Source: Taenia hydatigena (lineage: Eukaryota; Platyhelminthes; Cestoda; Cyclophyllidea; Taeniidae). Taken from it: DNA of 64,000 nucleotides. Shown here one piece after another: positions 22,751 through 36,340 of this stretch (the stretch's first letter is position 1; the number at the start of each line of letters is the position of its first letter). Below the pieces are notes generated by a model, which saw nothing but the letters and a program-made list of their open reading frames with translations, was not told where the DNA came from and searched no databases. The position numbers and the translations under genes were made by a program. The DNA is taken from contig JADWOT020000010.1 in NCBI GenBank assembly GCA_036345935.2, forward strand, positions 10,817,412 to 10,881,411, written 5' to 3'.

Positions 22751-25210
22751 CCCACTAAACACATTAAATGCGCACTCGTCAATGATTCGTTTAATTTGCC
22801 CACTTTAAGGTCATTGGCTGTACTTTAGCACATTATCGGTCTCTGTGCTGGCTACTTTGCTGGTTCTATTAACTACTGGGTTTAGGTTAAATGGATTTCA
22901 AATGCCATAGAGAAGGGGAGAACTGTCTAGCGGCATGTCACTCTTGATTTCAATGGCAGTAGGGACGTTGGGGTGGACAGAAATGCACATGTCGATGATG
23001 CTCCACTTGAAAGGATTCTAGGAAATAATAGAGAACACACAATTTGGAATCAGACTGTGCTATTACTCGTGCTTTGCTCGGATACGTGCGTAAGTGTAGA
23101 ACTGTTTGCGGTTGTCTGTTTACTGTTTATCCGCTTTGATGAGTTGTCTCTCCATCGCGAGGCGCAGTCTTTTGAGCCTGCGGCTTCTTGACTTCGCATT
23201 TCCCACGTCGTCCACTTGTTTGTGCGTATTTTGAACGATAGTCTGTGCCACAGCTTCCACTGCTGCTACTGCCTGTGTAGATGTCTTCATGCAGCGTTCG
23301 CGGGTCAGGTGTTTATGCCCATTGCTATCTGATCATGTCATCGACTAAATTTATCCATTTTTGTAGCAGTTAATGGCACTTGTTTTCAATTTTCGGTGCA
23401 AGGAACAACTGGTGTGCTTTTTTATTGCTTACACTGTTGTCCTAGCCTAACCGAATGGAGTTGCGTTGAACAGGTTTGTTAGTGCATATGGATGTGCCTT
23501 TTTAGGAATTATGGTTGGGACAAGTTGTCAGCGCATAATCACAGTATCATAAGGCAATGCCGTCAGTTAATAGAGCGTGGCACAGCAGACCGCGTCACGA
23601 TCCGCTTGAATATCCGCAGTGAACCATGATTCTCACCCTTAAGTAGTTTGTTCCCCTCCTCCCCTTAGGTCGAAATCGTAGCACAGGCGCTCTGCACAGG
23701 TGACTCAAATGAGTGTACTCTGATTAGGCTGCTGTTGGTTTGGCAGGAAAGCTTGCCGCCACTTCACCTCTCCCCATTGTGTTGCGGGCTATGAAGAAAG
23801 CCTTTGTGAAAGTTGTGCGCTATTTTTGGCACAAATAGAGCTTACAGCGTGTGGAGCGATTTCATCGGTTCCCTTGGTGATATTGTTTTGTTTATGGGCG
23901 ATCTGACGAACAGCTTTGAGTGGGTCAGGTCCTGTATAGTGCTCCTCGTCCAAACCAATGGACTTTGTCCCTTGAGTGTTATCAAATGAGGCATTTTGGG
24001 ATGATTACCTTCGAAATAGGACTGAATGAATGAGGGAAGTGTTCATTGGGGTGGTAATGCTGTGGTGAGGGCTTGGAAGGTAGCACACTAATCATCTCGA
24101 CCTTTTCACCTCCCCTACTGATGGTCTTTGTCCTCGCTTTAGTTGTAGCGGTAACTTATAATGGCTTTACTGTTTTGTTTTTTTTGTCGTACAACTAGCA
24201 ATTGAGTACCGGGTCGTGGAGACATGGACAGAGGTGTGGATTTGACGCTGCCCTCGAGTTAGCCATGCTGGTAAATATGCTTGATGGCTCACAATTGATT
24301 GTCGTCCCCCCATGACATTAGGCAAATACACTGGTTTGTCCTCGCACCTCCGCGACTCCGTACGCTGGCGATCCGCTTGTCTATTGACGTACTTTCCTTT
24401 TAAATGTTTTATGGTTTATTTGGGTAGTAGGGGTCTGAGCAAATAGACAGGTGGGGTTGGAAGGATCTGTCCATAGGCGTACCTTTGGGCATGATCGTCG
24501 CCTTTCCTATTTCCCCACCTCTTTTTGCCTCTACTTTACTTTAAGGGCAGCAGAAGATGTGACGTTGGAACGTTTGTACAATGGGATCTAGTGTGAGCTA
24601 GCTTGTTGAAGTAAGCGCATCTTTGTCAGAACCATGGGACTGTTGGAGGTGCCAAAATAGACCTCTTCTTGCCCCACCGCGTCTGTGACGAGTGTTTTTG
24701 GAGAGCACGCCTTTACTATGCCAGAGCTATTACGACTATCGTTATTTAAGCAGGCAGATGTCGTTTGTAATGGGGAGGACTGTCTGCTTCACCTGGACCA
24801 GCTGTCTTGCTTGCGTGCAGTGTCTTATGAGTTTGAGTGAGTACTGCTGAAACAGACACAGCTTTGGTTCAGGGCTAGGCGTGCATCACACATTAGTCTT
24901 GCGCTTCAGGAAATTCCGGAACTTGCAATGCTTCTTCTGTTTTTCCATTTTTGCCAATTTTACGTGCCAGTGTGTCGAGAGCACGAGAATGCCACCCAGG
25001 TAGCCCATGCAATGTTCTGGCCATGGTGCGATGGGGTTCGCATGAGGCTGTGGAAGATGGTCACTGCATCGCAAAGTCCGGAGGGCGTCGCCTGGAATTT
25101 GCAATGCTTCTTGGAGGGAAACAGAGGCTGTCATTTCTCTCTGTCCATTTATGCCATTCCTACATGCGGGTATCCTGATTTTATGTCTAGGGTAGAGGAG
25201 CAGCCTCACT
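22750..25210 (+). repeat. Gene-poor repeat, copy D (same orientation as 33.8-35.7 kb)
   Basis: Ordered matches to 33.78-35.7 kb include the GCACTCGTCAATGATTCG block near the left end, CTTTTTTA-to-AGGGCA blocks, GTCGTACAACTAGCAATTGA, CGTGGAGACATGGACA, and TTTGGGTAGTAGGGG. Divergence is substantial. No reverse transcriptase, integrase or transposase frame, no long terminal repeat and no terminal inverted repeat is visible, so it is listed as a duplicated segment and not as a named transposon. Confidence 0.55.
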
Positions 25211-25739
25211 TGTGTAGGTAGTCCAACGAAACAGTCTGTCCCTCCCCGTTACTACGTTCTGCTTCCTGTGGTAAACACATGCGTTGACTTCGTCCTCCCC
25301 TTTTTCGAGCAATTGGTGGGACCTATGATGGCTTCGATGGATCTATGACCAGGTCTCCAATCAATGCATCCATTAAACGGTACATTTCATCCAGACACAC
25401 CTACGGTGTGCCAGATCGGTCTAGCCTCGCCGGTCTGCATCACATTATAAGCATATTTGTTCTCCCTAACTTAACTATGGCAAAGGTAAATGGTGGCACC
25501 CAAAGCTCCTCCCTTTTGTTGTCAGTGAGGTGGGTAAGTTGTGTTCAGAGGTCGTCTAGGATGCTCATGACTACAACTGCATTCTTGCGGAGGACATTGC
25601 AAACATCGGCGACGCTTCCCTTTGGTGGTAAAAGAGCTACCGTTCCTTCAGTACCTTCGTCTCCTTCTGTTTGATGCGGCTTACTGGGTGATGAACCCAT
25701 TCCAGTCCAATTTCAGTGAAAAATTAATGTTTGTCTCCT

Positions 25740-26610
25740 CCTCGTCTTCTCCTCGTCCACGATCTTGTGACACACGGTGGTCTCCTACTCACAAAATTAG
25801 TTCAACTACGATTCTCAAACATCCAGTGCAACCGCATTCCTCCCTCATTGCTTAAGAGAAGCCTTATATCAGACCTAGATGCTCTTTCTGTTGCTTCGAA
25901 AATGTGATTTTCGACAAGATTGCAAACATGGTATTTAACTTCAAATTCAACTTAAATTTAAAAGGAGTAAGGTTGTTGCTAGCATGTTTACAAGGCGACG
26001 AATTTAGGCAAGGAAAGTTGCGACGTGCTTATTTGAAAGCATCGCACAAGCGCATTTCAAGTCCGCTTCTTCAAGTGGTTGCATTCACAAAAGTGTTGGC
26101 GGCAGCAGTGATGTCAGGACAGCTGAAAGGCGAGGAAGAAGAGATTGCCGATGACTACGATCGCAGATTAATGCAGACTTGGCTTCTTAGGAAGTACAGA
26201 AGTGTGCATTCCAATGTACTGCCTTGGAGTGCCTCAAAACTATGCAAAGAATACATAAAGAAAAATAAGTAGTAACAGGCATTCCATCGATACGAAGGGG
26301 TGGAAACCCGCGATGCTCTAAAAGCAAGCAGGGTCAAACGAACGCTTGTCATATTCGACGTATCTCGACAATGCAAACGAGTGTCTCACCGTAGAGAGCG
26401 AGCATCGCCGTGGGACCTGTGGGATGCAAAGAGGCAGAGTAGGTGCCTTAGTCAAGTGGCACTCGACTGACTGGATCGGTGCATTTAGGTTAGTCAAAAG
26501 GGAATCGGTGCATCGACTTACCAGAGGAGGTCGTTGCTATTTAATTGCATCAAGAGGGCAGCAAAGTTTATGCGTCGCTTCACTATTTAGTAAGTAGTAT
26601 TTAAGTTCAT
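25740..26610. repeat. Distal end of duplication unit 2
   Basis: This matches 16.65-17.45 kb in the same orientation (CATCCAGTGCAACC, CTTCAAGTGGTTGCATTCAC, GATTGCCGATGACTACGATC). It matches 57.25-56.4 kb in reverse. The 122-codon plus frame at 25904-26272 lies in it but is disrupted in the other copies, so I do not count it as a gene. Confidence 0.65.
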
Positions 26611-26839
26611 GGCAAAGCGGCTTTATCCTGACAGGTGAAGGTGTGTTGCATTTTGCAAGAGAATGTGTGGAAACACTCACTGTTATCCGCACTGCCTATT
26701 GAAGTTGACGTGTCTAGGTGCAAAATTCAGGTGCAAATTGAGTCGACAAAACCATAAAAAAGCACTTCATGGAGAGCTTTGCCAATTAATGTGTACTTTC
26801 CAAAGTTACACAGCAAAGCAGCATTTTGTTCAACTTTTG

Positions 26840-29380
26840 TCAACAAAATGGGTGAAGCAGGTTTGTTCTGTGGCAGGGAAGTGAATATCTTGCACTAACT
26901 AAAGAAACTATGGCGGAACTTCCAGCTGGTGCTGGGACCAACTGTAGCTCACGATAAGATGTCGTATCTGCGAAAAGCAGCAATACGTGGATAATGGAAA
27001 CCAAAAATAGGCAGGCGTGCAGCCAGAATGGCAGCTTACCGGTTTCACTCCGGTAATCTAAAAGTGGTGCCAAGAAAACGATAAAAAATGTTTGCCAAGA
27101 ACTGCTTCTTAGGTACTCGAATGTGCCAGGAAATGCTTGCAGTAGCGTTGCACCAGTAGGAATTATTCCTAGGCACTCGAATGTGCTCCACTCATGTGAG
27201 AACTCCATGCAAACACAAAGAAAGGCCTTCACTGCAAAGCATGTGGCCCTGACCCACTGCTGTGGAAAGGGCATGCGTTCGCACTTACCATTGCAAGCCG
27301 CAATCTCCGGCGAGTCACCTAAACAAACGCAACACTTTCAGTATCCTCGAAGAGACTTGTGCTGTCTAGATCTGCCAATGTTTGGGGTGCTCGGGACAAT
27401 ACTTAACCCCCAATCAGTCAAAATATTCCGCCACAATGAAGGCAAAGTATGCCGACCTTATCAACGCGGACGCTCACTCACTCACCTCCTTGCTCCCAAT
27501 CAACGGTGACAACGAGTTTCGTTTTGTCCCCTTCCCATTCAAATGTGGTATAATCAAGCGTATCATTTCGCGTGAAGTTCAAAACAAATGTTCTCAGATC
27601 GGATTTGGTAGCTCTTGATAAATTACCTTGGATGAGCAAGGGAAGGCGCAAGCAGTTGACTTCGTTGAACACAAAAAGTGACCTGCTTGAATGTTCAACA
27701 AACTCACGGCAGAAAGGCGCTGCAGATTCTTGAAGAGTAATGCCCTGCCATGCGCACTCAAGCATTCCGTTCACCATAAAGTAAACCTACATTGCGGAGA
27801 GGAGAAAAGGATAGAATAGAGACTGCACAAAATCATGAGCAAATGATGAGTGGGTCTACGCGAACGTGGTAAGAACATTTCTGCCATCAACAGTGTACAA
27901 ACCCAAGATTCACTGTTCGCGCCTCCAACAGCGAATGTGACCTCCACATGCGTTTGTCCCTTCCGGAATCGGGAAAGTGGAAACGACGTATTGAAGTCGA
28001 CTTCACCTGCGTGGAAGGAATATTTAGGGCCTAGGCTTCCTGGTTCTACTTTCCCTCAAAACCCAATCAAATGAAGAGCTCAGATTGCACATCTGCCATT
28101 CGAAATGCCGTTTGGAAGATTGGTTTATGTCGAGAAGGCGTCCACTTGGCAATAGTGCTGCCCATTATGCTTCTCCAAATGCATCCACTCACCTTCCGCT
28201 GGCTTCTCAAAGGCACATTTCGGTACGAAGATTGCTGTCGAAAACAATGATTGTCCATCCCGTACTTCTATTGCCTCCAGTTGGGATACATCGTCAACGG
28301 TGATCTTGGCACTATCTAAAATTGCACGCAATGTTGTTCGCCTGTAGTCACGGGAGAGTTAGTCTTTGCGCCTCTCCGTGCACGTGCGGACATTGCAATT
28401 CCAACTACTATCACCTCCACACAAAGTCAACCTGAAACAATTCACTTTGTTGTCGTTGTACCAACCAAACTTCTGATGCACTACTCCTGATTTCACTCAA
28501 CGGTTTTCTTATTATAGCAGACAAATGAAAAGAAGACTTCTCGATCTTCTACCCACCTCTATCCATTCGGCAAGGGCTACCCAACAATTTGCCATCAATA
28601 TAGCACGTGTCATCTGTAACGTTGATTGGAGACGAATGGTAGCCTTTCGACACCGCTGCTACAACCTACAATGAATTAGAAAAGGCCACTTAAACCTCCA
28701 TTGTGCAGACACCTCGCCCTTGTGACAGGACTACATCATGCTTTCCGCCCAGCAGTGGCGACGTTAATTCAAGTGGTAATGGAAAACACGATGTGAGTCT
28801 GGATCGTGAGGGAGCACAAGGGAATGCATCTACTATCGTGTTGGCACGAAGTGTCTGCTAGTACAAAAGTTCTATGCTTACAGCTTCTTCGGGTAGATAG
28901 AAGTGCATCAGTGGTGATGGTCCTCTGGGTGTTCCCTCAATGCGAGAGCCCCACAGCAATGGCTCCGCTTCTGCTGCACAGAAGTAAAAAACACATTAAG
29001 CGCCTATTTGGACACATTTATGCAAGTGTTGGTCATTGGTGAGAGCAAAGACAGCCATGGCAGTTGTGTTGCCACTTCACCTCCACCCGATTGCTACATC
29101 GACTCGCCTCACATCACAGAAGCCATGCCACGCACACCAATGCGTTGAACATGGAGTTGCACTAGTCTGACATCACGACCTAACCATTACAAAGTGCACC
29201 GCTAACTCCTTTCTCGTTGCAAGACTTGCCCATTCCCACAAAGTCTAACCAATTGTCAACGCGTGCATAGGGTTATGCTACACGGTGGCTTGTTCAACAA
29301 GAATTGGAGTCGTAATGGAGAGATGAATACGTACCCGAGAAGTAGAAGAAGGTAACGAGGAAGAAGGTGAATCTCAGCAT
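26840..29380 (-). pseudogene. GP50-like pseudogene, copy 2
   Basis: All nine exons can be placed by alignment to copy 1: 29380-29335 (leader), 28973-28882, 28665-28557, 28539-28193, 28006-27903, 27786-27486, 27318-27289, 27057-27040 and 26967-26840. Splice sites are kept, including the 17-nt segment at 28556-28540. In exon 4 the frame meets TGA and TAG within 15 nt (after the KKTVE stretch). A roughly 23-nt length difference from copy 1 follows, and small indels relative to copy 3 (about 28345-28395) break the frame further. Exon 6 is still fully open (GNLSRATKSDLRTFVLNFTR...), so the loss is recent or local. An unusual intron that removes the stop region of exon 4 cannot be wholly excluded. 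It is the inverted partner of copy 3 at 53.7-56.2 kb. Confidence 0.65.
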
Positions 29381-29399
29381 GGCACACTCTCCTTGTCTA

Positions 29400-30130
29400 G
29401 CCAACTGTCTCGTGTGCATTTATGTGCTGCTCACACTGACCTCTTCCCCACGGTTGGCTGGCTGGTTGGTTGGTTGGTTAATTGGTTGGTTGATTGGGTG
29501 AGACTGCAGTCGCAGGAGTAAATAGAAGATCACCCCACGTGTTTGTACCAGCATTGCGTGGGTGTCGGTTTGAGGTCTGCACTAAGGCCCTACAAGTTTG
29601 GTACTTGCGACCAGGTAACGTAATCAGACCAAAATCGTCTTCTTATGACGTAATCTAATCTTTTCACTGCAAACAAATGTCAGCACGCCTATGATTGTGA
29701 TTGGCGATTATGTCACGACTTCATGTGGCAACATCAGGATGTTCTTCTTGGTGAACTCGCACAAGCAAGAGGCGATACATTTAACAATTGCGGTTGACAG
29801 TTGAGAGTTTCCTCACCCGAAAGCACTGTGAATAGGCCTTCCATTTGTCTTCACCTCGTTTGGAAGCCCCAGCCATCAATTTCAAGAGACCGCTTGAGAA
29901 ATTGCTGTATGCAAAGTATTTGTACTCACTTTGTAATGTTTAAACCAGTGTAAGCATTAATCTGATGGTCTCACCAACCCAGTGCTTCTGCAACTCACAA
30001 AAGCTACTCAAGTCCACGTAGGCGCAGGCATATGTGAATGAATGAATGAGTCGTAACCAAAGGCGTCTGACCAGCCAACTGAAAGTGTGAATCAGCTTAT
30101 GTCAGCATGAGTAAAAGAGCAGACTATTTC
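29400..30130. repeat. 5' flank of GP50-like copy 2
   Basis: This segment aligns with the 5' flanks of copy 1 (20.63-21.28 kb) and, in reverse, copy 3 (53.65-52.95 kb). It includes the GGTT tract and the upstream-frame remnant. The upstream frame is interrupted here by small insertions, for example around 29660-29690. Confidence 0.6.
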
Positions 30131-31201
30131 TACTCACACGCATGTGACTAAAACAAGTTCACTTTGGTGGTAGTGTTGGGAAAGTAGAAATGAAATAACG
30201 GGAAGAACACCGAAGCCAATGTGACGAGCATCGTGGCAAGTGTGTGAGCACATCACGATGACGATCAGACGTGTAGAGGCTTTGCGATCCACTGCAAATT
30301 GGTATGACATGTCGTGGGTGGGCAGAATTTGAATAATTATTTGCCGCATGACAGATCCTAAAGTAGGGGAGGGAAAGGTTTGGTACTTCAGAGTTCGCTT
30401 TGTATGAATTCCACAATTACTACTAGCAGCTCGTCACTATGTGTTATTGCTGGCTGCCATCCCCGTTCACATCAGGGGAAAGCGAAGAAATTCCTAGACA
30501 CATTCAACACCACAACACTCCCTAAAGTGGCCATCTTGTGCATGAATGGTAAACTCAGGCACTCAACCCTCACAACTCGTGAAGTGCCGTAATTATAGCC
30601 TTTCCACTAAAAGAGAATGAATGAATGAGTGATTGAATGATCTGCCTCGCATCCAAACACAGCTGCTCCACTGTGGACGCAAAGCGCGTCAACTCCTCAA
30701 TATACACTTGACCAAATAATGTAGATGTTGTTATCGGTCATTGTTAGTTTTCCTTCTGCACCACAATATGCGCTGCAGTAATTAGTCGCTCTTCTAACAA
30801 ATCTAAGCACATGCGTTATTTATTCTGATGGTCAGACCATCACAGTCATTCTGCAACTCACAGAGGTCATTCAAGTTCACATGGGCATCAGCGTATGTCA
30901 AAGTAATCAAAGGAGCACGGTAATTCTACTCACACACGTGTTTTTTAAAGCAGTGAGAAGTGCGTCAGGAGAAAGAGTAGTCAAGACGCAACAAGAAGAT
31001 CACTAAGGTTACTTTAGTTTGCACTTTCATGCATATTGTGACCAATGTTTTAACCTGCCTCCGTCAAACGTGCTGAGGCTCTGTGATTCAATTTAGCGTT
31101 TGTTGCGTTCTTATCGTAACATTTGAAGGAATGTAATTACCAGCCATCGTAGTGTTGGGATCACTGCTTAGCGTCTCCATCCAACGATAAATGAGGCGAA
31201 G
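30130..31201. repeat. Tandem duplicate, copy a (of 31.30-33.44 kb)
   Basis: The order of blocks equals that at 31.30-33.44 kb: the MRQIII frame, CTAGACACATTCAACACCAC, ACTCAACCCTCACAACTCGTGAAG, TCTGCCTCGCATCC, CTCACAGAGGTCATTCAAG, and CCATCCAACGATA. Copy a lacks about 0.2 kb (equivalent of 31.68-31.88 kb) and about 0.85 kb (equivalent of 32.1-32.95 kb). It ends at the N at 31202. Confidence 0.6.
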
Positions 31202-31202
31202 N
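31202..31202. other. Ambiguous base / likely assembly gap
   Basis: This is the only N in the window. It abuts the (TGG)n tract. Left of it is sequence that elsewhere (33.41-33.44 kb) continues into unique repeat DNA; right of it the tract leads into the MRQIII block. In the reverse copy at 52.5-53 kb the (CAC)n tract is bordered differently. Confidence 0.8.
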
Positions 31203-31292
31203 TGGTGGTGGTGGTGGTGGTGGTGGTGGTGGTGGTGGTGGTGGTGGTGGTGGTGGTGGTGGTGGTGGTGGTGGTGGTGGTGGTGGTGGTGG
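31203..31292. repeat. (TGG)30 microsatellite
   Basis: About 90 bp of uninterrupted TGG. On the minus strand it would encode a run of His within the MRQIII frame. Its partner at 52.75-52.92 kb is nearly twice as long. Confidence 0.95.
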
Positions 31293-34200
31293 AAAAGTAG
31301 AAATGAAATAGCGAGAACACCAAAGTCAATGTGGTGAGCATCGCAGCAAGTGTGTGCACACATCATCATGATGATCAGGCGTGTAGAGGCATTGCGGTCG
31401 AGTGCAAATCTGTATGACATGTCGTGGGTGGGTAGAATTCGAATAATTATTTGCCGCATGACAGACCCTAAATCAGGGGATGGAAAGGTTTGACACTTCG
31501 GAGTTCGCTTTATATGAATTCCACAATTACTTCTACCAGCTCGCCACTCTGTGTTGTTACCCTCTGCCGTCTCCTTTCACACCGGGGGAAAGCGGAGGAA
31601 GTCCTAGACACATTCAACACCACAACGCTCCCCAAAGTGGCCATGTTGTGTACGAATGGTAGACTCGGCCCGAATTGAGGCAGACATCCCACACTTCCCC
31701 ATGGTGCACCGTGATGGATAAGCTAACGACGACAAAATGACGTGGGACAAATGAAGTGGACTTGACAACTTGCTTGTGTGCCAAGGGCCAAATTAATGTC
31801 ACTTTGAAGAGTTCATTCAAAATGGACAACTAAATGTAAATGGTGCACCTGCGAAGGAGCACTGAGCGGCAGAAAACGCGCCGCACTCAACCCTCACAAC
31901 TCGTGAAGTGCAGTGATTTTGGCCTCTTGCCAAAAAGAGAATGAATGAAGGATTGAATGATCTGCCTCGCATCCGAACACAGCTGCCTCCAATGTGGACG
32001 CAAAGCGCGTCAACTCCTCAATACACACTCGACAAAATATTGTAGATTCTGTTGTTGGTCATTGTCAGTTTTCCTTCCACACCACAATATGCGATGCAGT
32101 AATTAGTTAGAGCAGTGGACACTCACTCCACCCACATGAGTATGATTGCAGGCCTTCTAGAACGAAGGGCCAAACAGTTGCAATAAGTAAAATGGAATGA
32201 GGCTTGGTTGACGACAGGACTGCTGGAGCATCAATTGAAGCTCCCATCATCAACTCTGACAACACCAGACAACTGTTTTGAAGACTGTTATCCTGACATC
32301 AAACATTGGAAGAACTGAGTTGAGGCTGGCAATGATTGAGTTGGAGGAACTCTTGAGGAATCAGGACTGTGAACGAGCTTACGGCAACCCTTACGGTGAC
32401 TTGGACTTACAGCTTGAACTATCCAATAAGGCATCAGTGCTGCCTCGTTTGCAGGCAAGTGAGGTAGACACCGCATCAAGTGACTTCGAAAACACTAATG
32501 CTACCAAGTGGCGATCGCACTGACATCGCATTATCTCCTCCCACTACTGAACTTGCATGTACAAAGAGTCGGTGCCACCGCTTAAATTCAAGGCAGGCAA
32601 TTCGAAACTGGCTTCCACAAGTGGAGGGCAGCAATCGCAAATGCAGGCGATCCACCAGTGAACACCACAGCAATGTCCAAATGTTGTCTATCAATGCGCC
32701 ATGTAGTACAGCCTGAGAACATGACCCTATTGACATGATCCGTGTGTGCGAGTACGCGTGTCCGGGTTGGGTCTGCTTGGGAGCGTGAATGACGTTTACT
32801 TGAGGCCTCATCTCTTCACACAACCCAACATCACCTCAACGGAACAGCGCGAAACGGTTGATGGAGTTAGATTTGCTATCAGCAAACAGTGTTTGCATTA
32901 CAATTAAGCGCATTCGCATAAATGAAGAACGCAAATCGTGTAGCATGAAATGAAGTTGCTCTTCTAATCAATCTAAGCACGTGCAATACTTACTTTGATG
33001 GGCACACGATCTCAGTGATTCTGCAACTCACAGGGGTCATTCAAGTTCATATGGGCACACCCATTTGAAAGACTGAATGGATGAATGAGAGAAGGCATGA
33101 CTAAAGGCGTCTGCCCAACCCACTGCAAGTGTACATCAGTGTATGTCAAAGTAATCAAAGGAGCATGGTATTTCTACTCACACACGTGTTTCAAAGTGGT
33201 GAGAAGTGCATCAGGAGAAATAGTAGTCAAGGCGCAACGAGAAGATCACCAAGGCTACTTTGGTTTGCACATGCATGCACATTGTGATCAGTGACTTAAC
33301 CTGCCTCCGTCGGACATGCTGAGGCTTTGTGATACAATTTGGCGTCTATCGAGTTTTCCCTGTAAGATCTGAGAGGAGGAATTGTCAGTTATCGTAGTGT
33401 TGGAATCACTGCTCAGCGTCTCCATCCAACGATACAAGAGGCGTAGGAATTGTTGCAGTATGCACAGACTTAGTAGCAGTACACAAGGTGACCCACCCAC
33501 CTGACTATTCACAGCAGGCTTCAATACATGAGGCGAAGGCGCAATTTGTGTGTTGAACAAATGCATTTGGACCGAGCACACTGTCTCCTTCTGTCTTCAT
33601 CCATATCTCGAGATGCTAAAGTGGATGTATTTTGTGTTTCGGTATTAGAACTATTCCCTCCCTACTTTGACATCAATTTGAAATCATTTTTGGCAATAAA
33701 TAACTTAGCTTCTGACATGCATTATGCGAAAAATGATTGCAGCTCTCATTCAAAACGTACTGAAAACTCATCAAGTTAAATAAATATTCGCTCGTCAATG
33801 ATTCGCTGCATTAGTCCAGTCAAAGATGATTGGCTGTAAGTTAGTAAATTGTCTGTGCCTGTGCTTGTCCCTTGCCAATTCTAGCAGCGGTTGAATTATC
33901 GGTTAAACAGGCTTAAGATGCTAAACTGAAGGTGAATGTCATGCTATTTGAACGAACACAAGCCGATGTGGTGAAGAATCTGCTGCGTCACTGCCGAAGT
34001 CAATGTTGATTTACCAATCCGACTGGTAAGATTATCATGGAACTTCAGCATGATTGAGGTTGTATCTCTGCATCTCACCTTGTATCAATAGATACGGCGA
34101 TGCCTTTGTGTCGGAGCTTTTTGGCAGAGGTGATAGGTGGGTAGATGGGATCTTCGAGCTCTACTGCAAAAGGAGGCAAATGAATTCGTGAATGGGTGTG

Positions 34201-36340
34201 TCGGCTACATTGTCTCCGAGACTGTGGTGGAGATGAATATCGTCTCGACCGCACGGCTGCTGACGAGCAGTTTTGGTGGCAAGAGTTTGCTGAAAGAGGT
34301 GGAAGACTGTAAAGTGTGGGGTTGTGATTCCTGCGATGAGGACGTGGGAGGCAGGCAGAAGGGAGTGATCGTCGGTGTGAATGAGGAGTGTGGATACGTA
34401 GAGAAAGGAACTTGTCAATTTATTGGTTTGCATGAGTGTACATTTATGCGCATTTCCCTTGATGAAGTGCACCGCCTTGCTATAATGTGCTGTCTTTTTC
34501 ATCGGTCTTTGTGACCGACAATGTCATTTGTTTTCGTTTTTCTGTGCAAAGAACAAGTGGTGTGAGTTTGTTTCTTGTCTCTGCCATTGTGTTTGGCCGG
34601 TTCTGTGGTGTTAATGAATGTATATTTTGCGAATCCTGCTTAGGGCAAGTTGCCAGTGTTTAATTTAGAGTGGCATGGAGCTGTTGCTATCGGTTTGGGC
34701 ATAATGGATGTTGATAGGGTGTGGCACAGCAGCCTACCTTATAATCTGCATAGAGACCTGCTGCAGCTGCTTCACCCTGCCCTGTGGTTTTGCGGACTTG
34801 GAGAAAGCCTTCTTAAAATCTCATCACCATATTTTCGTTTAATTTAGACTTTGCGCATTGTCAAGCAATTTTGTCGGTTGCTTTGTTAGTGTTGTGTTGT
34901 TTGCAGTGGAGCGGATGGACATGGGAAAAGACACGACTTTGAGTGGATAAGTCTCTGTTTGGTGCTCTTCGTCCAAACCAACCACTAAACTTTGTCGCCT
35001 GATTATTGTGGAAAGAGGCTTGATTGTTTTTTGCCGTACGACTGGTTGTTGATTGGCGGCTCGTGGAGGCATGGACAAAGGTGTGGGTTTGACATGCAAA
35101 CAAGTCAGTGAATAAACTTAACGGATCAGTAGTTGAGATTTATTCGTTAATTTACTCACTTTTCGAATGTCTGCTTAATGGGTTACTTGGGTGGTAGAGG
35201 CTTGGACAAACGGGCAGGTAGTGGTGGGAGGATCTGTCCATTTCTCTGTCCCTGGATCTACACACGCGCATGGCTAGCTACATACCCACTTACCTGCCTC
35301 TTCTCCCATCCGATCCGCTTCAACGACGGCAGAACATGCGGCGTCGAGGTGTTTGTACCTTGCGGTCTAGTGTGAGCGAGCTTGTCAAAACTACCGCATC
35401 CTTGTCAGGACCGCCTGGATGTGGAGGCGCTGTTGTTTGTGATGGGGGAGAATTGAATGCTTCACCTAGTCCAGCTGAATTGCTTACGTGCAAGTGACTT
35501 ATGAGCTTGACCGGTTGTGTGCTTCCGGCTTTCTGGAATTTGTAATTCTTCTCTCTCGACCTTTCGAAATATCTATGGCGAAACGAGAGCATCCGTGCGC
35601 CTTCGCCCTCGTCATGAGAGCTTGTCATGTTCTGCAACGCTCTTTGGAAGTGGAAGATTTTGGCTTTCTTTAGGCGTCCTTAAAGCAAGCACGCATAGTG
35701 GTTACTTGTTGAGATCCTGCGCGAGTGTATGGGAGCAAAATAGGTGGGGTGATCAACATGGCTAATAGCTATGGGGCTCATGGATGCTGCAGAGCGAGGG
35801 CAAGTGGGTCGGATCGGCCTCAGCTTGTGGTCGTCAGGCAGGGCAATTGTATTTCTCCACCCTCCTCATGAATATGGCATGACACTCGCAGTGTCATAAC
35901 TGCTACACAAAGGCGAAAGAGCGCCGCGGTAGCAGCCGGCGTGACATTTTCTGACTCATCAAAGACCCTCCGTCCCCAATGCCACCCACTCCTCAACATG
36001 CGTCGATGATGCCACTGGTCTTGGTTGTTATAGCTGGAAACGGAATAACACTCTAATGGTCTCCATCCGGATGACAACTTTGCATTTACGATAAGAATTA
36101 CGAGAGTCTAACACAAATACGCGATGCAGCTTTCACCATGAACAGAAGCCGTGCCTGATTTAGCGACACTGAAACAAGCTTGTGAGGCACAGCAGGCAAA
36201 GAGGACGGGTAGGCAAGGTGGGACACTCGTGATTATCCTTAGTAGCAATAACGCTATCAAGATTAAGCCATGACCACCAGAACCACTATCATGGACGCGG
36301 TGAAGCGAGGAGAAGGTGTCGATTTCTGCACCTCCAACAG
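31293..36340 (+). repeat. Arm A of repeat: older copy of the B and C arms
   Basis: From about 31.5 kb this matches 58.49-63.6 kb in the same orientation and 52.5-47.39 kb in reverse, with a few per cent mismatches and several indels. It lacks about 180 bp present at 61.97-62.15 kb (the gap falls near 35.02 kb). It retains about 24 bp at 34.55 kb that B and C lack, and it does not have the CACCT expansion. Short frames are shared with B and C (for example the 125-codon frame at 34137-34514), but none has a domain, leader or splice partner, so I list no gene. Similarity fades near 36.34 kb. Confidence 0.7.

Noticed and set aside
22750..25210. Repeat copies D, E, A, B and C as a transposable element
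   Set aside because: No transposase, reverse transcriptase or integrase motif, no terminal repeats and no target-site duplication could be seen. They are explained as parts of duplicated segments.
25904..26272. 122-codon plus frame with possible coding look (GVRLLLACLQGDEFRQ...)
   Set aside because: Homologous stretches at 13.5, 17.0 and 56.9 kb are interrupted by stops and indels, and there is no splice or leader evidence.
34137..34514. 125-codon frame MGRWDLRALLQKEANEF..., repeated in arms B and C
   Set aside because: It is truncated to 93 codons in B and C by a new stop, has no leader, domain or splice partner, and the opposite strand is open over the same stretch, which suggests chance openness in repeat DNA.
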